NCBI GenBank assembly: GCA_051653605.1 | Contig: JBOFWL010000153.1 | Location: 1-9,965, forward strand | DNA: 9,965 nucleotides | Reading direction: 5' to 3' | Origin: JBOFWL01 sp051653605 | GTDB lineage: Bacteria; Spirochaetota; Brevinematia; Brevinematales; Brevinemataceae | In this document: piece by piece, positions 5,011 through 9,965 of the stretch | How positions within the stretch are numbered: position 1 is the stretch's first letter | Layout: every line of letters starts with the position of its first letter | Notes under the pieces: model-generated | Database searches by the model: none | What the model was told of the DNA's origin: nothing | The model's input: only the letters and a program-made list of their open reading frames with translations | Made by a program: the position numbers and the translations under genes

Positions 5011-5420
5011 TTATTCTTTTGATTTCCTTATCTCACTTACCAATAATACGATGCCATAAATACTACAAGCTAAAAGAATTATATCATCATAAGCATTAAA
5101 AATCATTGATTTTATTCCAGTTAATCCCCGAACAGTCACTAGGGCAAGAAGTATCTTGTTTTTTCTTTTATGACCTGCATAAACAGCTATACTTAAACAA
5201 ATTATAGAACGTGGCATAATATATGTTACCATTTGTGGAAAAGTATTGCCTAAAAGCATAGAAGCAAAAGGATAAATATATAAAATAGCAATAATAGTGC
5301 TTGGATTATATTAGGTTTCTTAAGTGTATCGTCTTTGTTATGCCAGCTTTCATATAAAAACAAAATCCCAAAAACAAATACAATTCAAAAACTAAAACAT
5401 ACAGTACTAATAATATACAT
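5011..5420 (-). pseudogene. Degenerate multi-helix membrane protein
   Basis: From ATG 5420 the frame reads MYIISTVCFSF, TGA, IVFVFGILFLYESWHNKDDT, LKKPNIIQALLLLF and then leaves frame. The adjacent frame continues PFASMLLGNTFPQMVTYIMP to KSKE at 5011. Joined, they give about 130 residues with four hydrophobic segments and a charged loop, so a small membrane protein broken by one nonsense codon and one indel near 5275-5310. The downstream part alone (82 residues from ATG 5259) is open but has no visible ribosome binding site. TTGAAA/TATATT with 17-base spacing (5459-5431) lies immediately upstream. I do not recognise the family. It ends 57 bases before the MBL start. Confidence 0.5.
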
Positions 5421-5473
5421 CTATGATTATAATATATAATAGCTAACAAATCATTTCAACTTACCTCTAATAA

Positions 5474-5710
5474 TCATAATTCTATTACTTCAAAAATTTC
5501 TTGTTCTTTTAACTTCATTCTCTTATTTAAATATTTTTCAATATCGAATACATATTTTTTATCATAGTCAGCTGTTTCTTTAAAATTTGGATGTTGTGTC
5601 AAATCATACTTATCAGAGAAAAAAGGTCGTACACCTCTAACCTGCACAATGCATTTTTCTCCATCCATAACGGCTAATTCATCTATACTCATAAGATCCT
5701 TGCAACATTG
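5474..5710 (-). pseudogene. virD4: 3' remnant of a VirD4/TraG-type coupling protein gene
   Basis: The residues MSIDELAVMDGEKCIVQVRG, then VRPFFSDKYDLTQHPNFK and AFDIEKYL-like YVFDIEKYLNKRMKLKEQE, match the extreme C-terminus of clostridial VirD4-like (CD1115-type) coupling proteins, the ATPases that bring DNA to the type IV secretion channel. Only about 78 codons remain of roughly 600. The frame closes upstream at TGA 5713-5711, inside the 9-bp repeat, so no ATPase motif is present. In intact elements this gene lies a little upstream of Maff2, as here. The assignment rests on remembered family sequence. The open frame from ATG 5692 has no ribosome binding site. Confidence 0.7.
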
Positions 5711-5717
5711 TCAAGTG
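5709..5717. repeat. 9-bp direct repeat, copy 2 (VirD4 breakpoint)
   Basis: TGTCAAGTG, identical to 3814-3822, lying where the VirD4 fragment begins. It may be a trace of how the block was inserted or deleted, or a coincidence. Confidence 0.4.
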
Positions 5718-5730
5718 ACGAGTTTGAAAA

Positions 5731-5772
5731 AGGGTCAAAAATAAAGACTATTACTCTTTTAAAGTAATAGTC
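5731..5772 (-). terminator. Intrinsic terminator of the TIR operon
   Basis: GACTATTACT (5746-5755) and AGTAATAGTC (5763-5772) make a perfect ten-base-pair stem with a seven-base loop. On the minus strand it is followed by TTTATTTTTGA. It lies 40 bases after the end of the membrane-protein gene, closing the two-gene cassette. Confidence 0.85.
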
Positions 5773-5812
5773 CTATTGACGAAAAATGTCTTGAAAATAT
5801 AGAATAATTTAC

Positions 5813-6223
5813 CTATGCCAACTGTGTAAGAACAATAATTCCAGTAGATACCAATGCGAGTGGAACGTAAAACCAAAGTTCAGTTATAGAAAACAGACAG
5901 TTAAAATATTTATTACTGGAAATGTTGAATTCAGGTAAAGTAATATTCATGTCAAAATCAATGTCTGACTCACTTAATTTACGTATCCTACCATAAAGAG
6001 AACGAAATAATCGTTCTTGTAAAAGATAATAAGCATCCAAACACCAAAACACAATGATTGGTATATACGCGACAAGGAAGTACATTTTATCCGCCTCCTT
6101 GCTTGACAATACAAAAATGCCTGAAACTAGCGTAACAGCCCACCCTTTAAGTGCAAAGGAGTTTGATGCCATACGATTAATAATGCCTTGTATCATTTCT
6201 AAGTGCTTAATTTTGTTTTCCAC
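5813..6223 (-). CDS. Small three-helix membrane protein, partner of the TIR protein
   Basis: A 136-residue membrane protein: an amphipathic N-terminus (ENKIKHLEMIQGIINRMA), two closely spaced helices at about 25-41 and 47-66 (LKGWAVTLVSGIFVLS; YFLVAYIPIIVFW), a conserved-looking basic segment QERLFRSLYGRIRKL (69-83), an acidic hydrophilic stretch, and a last helix at about 116-134. From memory, close relatives (NRMASNSF...LKGW...QERLFR) occur in many bacteria beside defence-type genes, but I cannot name the family. The start is GTG 6223, two bases after the TIR stop, with AGGAGG inside the last TIR codons; the pair must be co-expressed. A membrane effector or sensor role is inference. Confidence 0.8.
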   Translation of the reverse strand: MENKIKHLEMIQGIINRMASNSFALKGWAVTLVSGIFVLSSKEADKMYFLVAYIPIIVFWCLDAYYLLQERLFRSLYGRIRKLSESDIDFDMNITLPEFNISSNKYFNCLFSITELWFYVPLALVSTGIIVLTQLA

Positions 6224-6225
6224 TT

Positions 6226-7425
6226 CTATTCCTCCTGTTTTTTCTCTCCAAATAAATCTATTTGCTTATATAATGGGTCAAAATACCATTTATCATCATA
6301 TTTAACAAGTTTAACGATAGCTTCTTTTAAGTCCTCTTTTTTCACACAATACATACCTTTTTTTTGTAAGTAAAAGTCGTTTAACTCGTATTTGCACCAA
6401 TTGGATTTCATGGAATTTTCAGATATTACAAATATCATTTCTTTTGATTGCTGTAGCCGCTTAATAAGCACATTAAGGGTAGCATTTCCCACTAAATGAC
6501 GCTTTAAATAATCATTGTCATTTATCCAATCACAATAGATATTTTTACGATTTTGGTTGAGATAGCTAATTAAAAATTGTACTTCATTATAGTCCATGCT
6601 ACTATGAGAGATAAAGAAATCATAAGTCTTTATTTGTTGCTCTCTTGAATTTTGAATTCTATATTCTAATTCTTCTGGGATTTCATTTACATTATAGCGT
6701 TCTTTAGCGTATATATTTTTAAGGAATTCACGTCTTTTTTTGTTTTTACTTGGAATTATCATATATTTTTGTTTTCTTAAAACAGGCTGAAATCCCAATG
6801 ACTGCAAATGGTAAAATGCTATCTCGCGAAGTTGTCTGTTGTATTCAGTGTCAACTTTTTTACTAAAAAAATTAATTACCTTGTTGCAATAATATTTTTG
6901 AAGCTCTTTTATTATATATACCTTATCTTTTTGCGAAGTGTTTTTTCTATCATAAAGTCCCATCAGAGCGTCAAGGAATTCTGGTTCAACCTGTTGGGTT
7001 TTTAATTTTGCCTTTTCAATTTTATCAAATATCTTCTTTATTTTAGGGTCTCTAATTGCTGAAAAAGACTCAACACTTTTAATATACCTATGTTCATCAA
7101 AATTTTGTTGGTGCAATCTTTTATATTCATCTGAAAAAATCTTCTTATATGTTTGCGAATATGAAATTATTATATCAGATACAGGGAAAGTATATCTTGA
7201 TTTTTTTCCTTTAGATATTAAGCTTTTTTCTTTGTGAAAATAATATTTATGCTTCTCGTTAATCAAAAACATCTCATATGGATAATATTTATATAGTAGG
7301 TTTTTAATTAATTCAAAGTCATATGTATATGGTAATAACGGAATAACAGATATTAAATAATTATTTATACTCTTTTTTGCGTCGTGGACATCATTTTCAC
7401 ACATATGCTTTGTATATCCTGACAT
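6226..7425 (-). CDS. TIR-domain protein with a novel N-terminal region (candidate defence NADase)
   Basis: A 399-residue cytosolic protein. The C-terminal TIR domain spans about 266-385: YDFFISHSSMD (268-278) is the first strand and loop, CDW at 298-300 follows, IFVISENSMKSN leads to WCKYEL (343-348), where Glu347 is the expected catalytic glutamate of NAD-cleaving TIR enzymes. The first 260 residues are Lys/Tyr-rich, contain a helical segment (SQLRE-like RQLREIAFYHLQSLGFQPVL, 198-216) and match no family I can name; it may sense the trigger. Bacterial TIR proteins often deplete NAD or make a cyclic signal when phage infect. ATG 7425 is chosen over the earlier in-frame ATG 7455 because AAGGAG sits eight bases before it. 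Base composition is far more AT-rich than the flanking recombinase, which suggests separate acquisition. Confidence 0.85.
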   Translation of the reverse strand: MSGYTKHMCENDVHDAKKSINNYLISVIPLLPYTYDFELIKNLLYKYYPYEMFLINEKHKYYFHKEKSLISKGKKSRYTFPVSDIIISYSQTYKKIFSDEYKRLHQQNFDEHRYIKSVESFSAIRDPKIKKIFDKIEKAKLKTQQVEPEFLDALMGLYDRKNTSQKDKVYIIKELQKYYCNKVINFFSKKVDTEYNRQLREIAFYHLQSLGFQPVLRKQKYMIIPSKNKKRREFLKNIYAKERYNVNEIPEELEYRIQNSREQQIKTYDFFISHSSMDYNEVQFLISYLNQNRKNIYCDWINDNDYLKRHLVGNATLNVLIKRLQQSKEMIFVISENSMKSNWCKYELNDFYLQKKGMYCVKKEDLKEAIVKLVKYDDKWYFDPLYKQIDLFGEKKQEE

Positions 7426-7444
7426 AATCTCACTCCTTATATTT

Positions 7445-7474
7445 ATAATAAACACAATATATTATTCGTGGCAA
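7445..7474 (-). promoter_or_regulatory. Probable promoter of the TIR operon
   Basis: TTGCCA (7474-7469) and TATTAT (7450-7445) are 18 bases apart, just upstream of the ribosome binding site. The -35 lies within the downstream arm of the 7464-7499 inverted repeat, so any protein or structure acting there could also affect this promoter. Confidence 0.5.
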
Positions 7475-7499
7475 CAAGAAGTATCCTGTTGCCACGAAT
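7464..7499. repeat. Perfect 13-bp inverted repeat between recombinase and TIR operon
   Basis: ATTCGTGGCAACA (7464-7476) and TGTTGCCACGAAT (7487-7499) are perfect complements around a ten-base loop. It begins eight bases after the recombinase stop codon, so it is probably that gene's terminator, although the following minus-strand bases are AT-rich rather than a T run. It also lies where the GC content drops, so it may mark the boundary of the recombinase module. Confidence 0.65.
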
Positions 7500-7506
7500 T
7501 TATGAA

Positions 7507-9150
7507 TTACTCCCCAAGCTCGCCCACAAAGTTATAAACAATCCTCACTCGTTGAATTTTCTCGCCATCTACTACCTGCTTTTCGCTCACCACAATCTTG
7601 TGAATAAGCCGATGCACGATAACCTCGTCAAGCTCTGTAATAGCGGCATATTGCCCGATTTCATCAATGAACAGCCGTATATCCTTGCCCATATCGTCTG
7701 CAAGGCTTAGTTCCTCGGTGATGTATTGTATACGCTCTCTGCCTTGATTTTGCTCTTGCTCTAGCTGATTTGTCATCATCACAAATCGCTGTTCGGTGAG
7801 AATACCTTTTGACTTATCTTCGTACAAGCTCATAAACAGGCGATCAATTTCTTGTGTTCGTGCAGTTAGGGTGGCAAGCTCCTTTTTGAGCGTTCCCTCA
7901 TCAGCGGTGTGCTGTTTTTCTAACTTTCGGGCAAGTTTTGCATAAAAACCCTCGCTGTCGGTTAGCACTTTGTCAGCGTGCACCCGAATATCCTCAAGCA
8001 CAAGATTATAAAGGTCACGAGCCTCAATTTTATGGCTTGTGCAGGTATCTTTGCCCAAACGGTTGTAGGTTTGGCAGATGTAATAAGCCTTATCTATGGG
8101 TTGTCTTTCCTCTTTGGTGGTGCGGTTTACGCCTGTTCGTCCAACCTTTTCATATCGGGATTGCAAAGACTTTCCACAAGTTTCACATTCCATCAAGCCA
8201 TGAAAGATATTATAAAATGGGCAAGTGTTTCCTTGCATGATAGCTGGACGGTTGTCCAAGAGCTTTTGCACTCGGTCAAAATGCTCTTTAGTGATAATTG
8301 CTTGGTGGCAATTATCAATCACTTCCCATTCATTACGAGGAACAAAATTGTAGGTGTTAGAGCGTATCGCCTTTTGGTGGGTTTTGCACACCACATGAGC
8401 ACCATAATACAGGGGATTTCTAAGCATTTTACTGATAACACTACCACTCCAAGAGTAGTAGTTTACATCTGTTTTTGCCGTTCTGCACCTTGTAATGGGT
8501 ATCTTGCGTTCCAAAAGCTGTTTGGCAATCCGCATTGTACCGCAACCATCCAACGCAAGGTCAAAAATTAGCTTAACAGCAGGTGCGGTTTCGGGGTCAA
8601 TTATCAAGTGCCCATTGTCCGCAGGGTCACGCATATAACCATATGGAGCAGGACCTCCACCAAACTTTCCTTGCCTTGAACGAGCCATTCGTCCAGCAAG
8701 CACTTTTTTTGAAATGTCCCTCGAAAACATATCGTTTAGGATATTCCGAAACGGTGTGATGTCCATTTCTTGCTTGTTTAAGCTATCTACATTATCATTT
8801 ATGGCAATGTAACGCACGCCATGTCGTGGAAAAAATATCTCGATATAACTACCCGATTCAATGTAGTTTCTACCAAGTCTTGAAAGGTCTTTCGTTACCA
8901 CGCATCGCACCTTACCAGACTCAATATCAGCAATCATTCGCTGAAAAGCAGGGCGGTTAAAGTTTCGCCCTGTGTACCCATCATCCACATAGAAAGAGTA
9001 GTCAAACATACCGTTTTTCTCGGCATATTCTTTAAGCATCGCCTTTTGGTTGGTAATGCTCATGCTCTCGTTATCTCTGCCATCTTCCATTGAAAGGCGG
9101 CAGTAGAGTGCAGTAATGGGGTTTGTTAACTTATTTGTCCTGTTCATCAT
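7507..9150 (-). CDS. Large serine recombinase (TnpX-like)
   Basis: A 547-residue site-specific recombinase that moves an element by cutting both att sites at a two-base core, using a serine-DNA link. The resolvase domain (about 12-155) has YCRLS with nucleophile Ser20, DDGYTGRNFNRP, and the arginine-rich VVTKDLSRLGRNY (84-96). The recombinase domain follows (GKFGGGPAPYGY, 161-172). A zinc ribbon uses C322, C325, C359 and C370. A long coiled coil spans about 405-485, and a DUF4368-type tail (ITELDEVIVHRLIHKIVV) closes it. Length and domains are complete, so the protein is likely active. The start at 9150 or 9147 is served by AAGGAG. Such genes normally lie near one end of their element, so an att site may fall close to 7500. 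Confidence 0.93.
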   Translation of the reverse strand: MMNRTNKLTNPITALYCRLSMEDGRDNESMSITNQKAMLKEYAEKNGMFDYSFYVDDGYTGRNFNRPAFQRMIADIESGKVRCVVTKDLSRLGRNYIESGSYIEIFFPRHGVRYIAINDNVDSLNKQEMDITPFRNILNDMFSRDISKKVLAGRMARSRQGKFGGGPAPYGYMRDPADNGHLIIDPETAPAVKLIFDLALDGCGTMRIAKQLLERKIPITRCRTAKTDVNYYSWSGSVISKMLRNPLYYGAHVVCKTHQKAIRSNTYNFVPRNEWEVIDNCHQAIITKEHFDRVQKLLDNRPAIMQGNTCPFYNIFHGLMECETCGKSLQSRYEKVGRTGVNRTTKEERQPIDKAYYICQTYNRLGKDTCTSHKIEARDLYNLVLEDIRVHADKVLTDSEGFYAKLARKLEKQHTADEGTLKKELATLTARTQEIDRLFMSLYEDKSKGILTEQRFVMMTNQLEQEQNQGRERIQYITEELSLADDMGKDIRLFIDEIGQYAAITELDEVIVHRLIHKIVVSEKQVVDGEKIQRVRIVYNFVGELGE

Positions 9151-9166
9151 TTTTTCTCCTTAGAGG

Positions 9167-9215
9167 AACAGGGACACGATACAGATATTATATCATGTCC
9201 CTGTTGATTTTTAAA
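9167..9215 (-). promoter_or_regulatory. Recombinase promoter inside an inverted repeat
   Basis: TTTAAA (9215-9210) and TATAAT (9192-9187) are 17 bases apart. The perfect repeat AACAGGGACA (9167-9176) and TGTCCCTGTT (9196-9205) flanks the -10, with one arm in the spacer and the other near the start point. That suits a repressor site controlling the recombinase; a hairpin in the RNA is the alternative, but no T run follows on the minus strand. Confidence 0.6.
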
Positions 9216-9218
9216 CCG

Positions 9219-9404
9219 TTATTTTGTTAACTTTTCGTCCTTCCATTGCTCGTATTGGTTGTTTATTTTCTGCTCTAAAACCTCTTGAAAAGCCGTTTGC
9301 ATACTTAAATTCCCCTTATATTCATGAGTAATAATATATTTTGTTTTAGCCTTTGAATGAGGCTTTGGCTGTGGTTTTTGTATTATTTCTTGGCTATCTC
9401 TCAT
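9219..9404 (-). CDS. Small TnpW-like mobile-element protein
   Basis: A 61-residue protein: a basic, Pro/Lys-rich N-terminus (IIQKPQPKPHSKAKT) and a compact C-terminal part, KYIITHEYKGNLSMQTAFQE then VLEQKINNQ. The pattern of a strand, M-xx-AF/DK and a helix resembles TnpW-family proteins found next to serine recombinases in Tn4451-like elements. The function of TnpW is not known. The start at 9404 overlaps the end of the primase gene by 11 bases, with GGAGG inside it, so the two are translated together. The recombinase promoter begins right after its stop. The family call is tentative. Confidence 0.6.
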   Translation of the reverse strand: MRDSQEIIQKPQPKPHSKAKTKYIITHEYKGNLSMQTAFQEVLEQKINNQYEQWKDEKLTK

Positions 9405-9965
9405 AGCTGCCCTCCAATCGTTTTTTCTGCTTTTGCTCGTTCCGATACTGTAACAAAACCTCGTTGTAGTCCTTTAAGACGGGCAGTTCAAGCCTTGTGT
9501 AATAGCCTTTTTTAGCGTATTCCCTCGCAAGAGAAACGGCTCTTTTTCGCCCTGTGTTGTCATTGTCAAGGCAGAACACAAGCTCGATGATATGGCTGTT
9601 TCTTTGCAAGTAGTGAGATAGTGCAATAGCACTTGTACCACCTAAAGACAGTCTGCTATCGGCTCTGTAAGCCCCTGCGTTGCCCTGTGTGATGTTTTCA
9701 AGAGTAGCATGGGAAAGACAGTCAATGGCGCTTTCAAAGGTGTACAAACGGTTTGAAGTACCACTCATGCAAAAGCTGTACCGCTTGTCACTGCCCACAC
9801 AATCCATGCGGAAAGGCTTGTCGGTATAAGTACCTCGCAGAGTGGCATATCTCGGCTTACCTTGCTCGTCAAAGCCCACGAATACCGCATTGCCTTTGAT
9901 GTCCTCGTATATTTTTTCTTCTTGAATTAGCTCATTGATGATGTGGCTGCCAATTCCTCTTGTTC
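9394..9965 (-). CDS. DUF3991/toprim primase-like protein, 5' end beyond the window
   Basis: The frame is open to the right edge, so the N-terminus is missing; 190 residues are visible. They start with a DUF3991-like stretch (GIGSHIINELIQEEKIYED, then AVFVGFDEQGKPRYATLRGT) and continue into a toprim domain. LYTFESAIDCLS holds the catalytic Glu and LVFCLDNDNTGRKRA holds the DxD metal-binding pair, followed by the LKDYNEVL ending. Toprim proteins of this kind are encoded by clostridial conjugative or mobilizable elements and are thought to prime complementary-strand synthesis after transfer. The gene ends in an 11-base overlap with the TnpW-like gene. An internal GTG at 9879 is not the start, because homology continues upstream. 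Confidence 0.88.
   Translation of the reverse strand, partial: TRGIGSHIINELIQEEKIYEDIKGNAVFVGFDEQGKPRYATLRGTYTDKPFRMDCVGSDKRYSFCMSGTSNRLYTFESAIDCLSHATLENITQGNAGAYRADSRLSLGGTSAIALSHYLQRNSHIIELVFCLDNDNTGRKRAVSLAREYAKKGYYTRLELPVLKDYNEVLLQYRNEQKQKKRLEGSYER

Noticed and set aside
5474..5692. A complete 72-codon gene
   Set aside because: The residues match the C-terminal end of a VirD4-like coupling protein, similarity seems to extend a few codons before the ATG, and there is no ribosome binding site, so it is a fragment.
7425..7455. Upstream in-frame ATG 7455 as the TIR start
   Set aside because: No ribosome binding site precedes it and it would run through the AAGGAG site that serves ATG 7425.
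7978..8571. A 197-codon plus-strand open frame
   Set aside because: It lies wholly inside the well-supported serine recombinase gene on the other strand, matches no family and has no ribosome binding site; it is a shadow frame.

Overview
The window looks like mobile-element DNA from a low-GC Gram-positive bacterium, most likely a gut Clostridia (Lachnospiraceae, Oscillospiraceae or Clostridioides-like). The families support this: a MobA/MobL relaxase, DUF3847, two small sigma-like regulators, a cysteine-rich KTR protein, Maff2, a VirD4 tail, a TnpX-type large serine recombinase and a DUF3991/toprim primase. These families recur together in clostridial integrative conjugative or mobilizable elements. 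Every gene I can support lies on the minus strand; I see no credible plus-strand gene, tRNA, rRNA or CRISPR array.

Layout, right to left in the direction of transcription. (1) 9965-7507: primase C-terminus (5' end outside the window), a 61-aa TnpW-like protein and a complete serine recombinase under its own promoter, with an inverted repeat around the -10. (2) 7499-5746: an AT-rich cassette of a TIR-domain protein and a small three-helix membrane protein. The two are tightly coupled and have a promoter and terminator of their own; this is a candidate abortive-infection defence pair. (3) 5717-3805: a wrecked piece of a clostridial type IV secretion module. It holds the last codons of a VirD4 coupling protein, a broken membrane-protein gene, an intact metallo-beta-lactamase-fold hydrolase, a possible scrap of a small conserved ORF and a truncated Maff2. 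A 9-bp direct repeat sits at the two outer breakpoints. (4) 3747-2131: a Cro/CI-type regulator, then an SRPBCC-MarR operon with a well-formed promoter and operator, a KTR zinc protein and a 21-aa peptide. (5) 2012-557: a sigma-like gene, a frameshifted second sigma-like gene, a frameshifted DUF3847 gene and an origin of transfer with a recognisable MOBQ (RSF1010-type) nick sequence. (6) 556-1: the relaxase gene, cut at codon 132 just before its metal-binding histidine motif, then about 160 bp of unrelated AT-rich DNA leading into a leftward gene beyond the window.

Taken together, this is a layered mosaic: a mobilizable element with recombinase and primase, fragments of a conjugation module, two AT-rich cargo modules, and a further element inserted into the relaxase. 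The oriT appears intact while the relaxase is broken here, so transfer would need a relaxase in trans, or precise excision of the insert. Several genes carry frameshifts, which could be real decay or assembly error.
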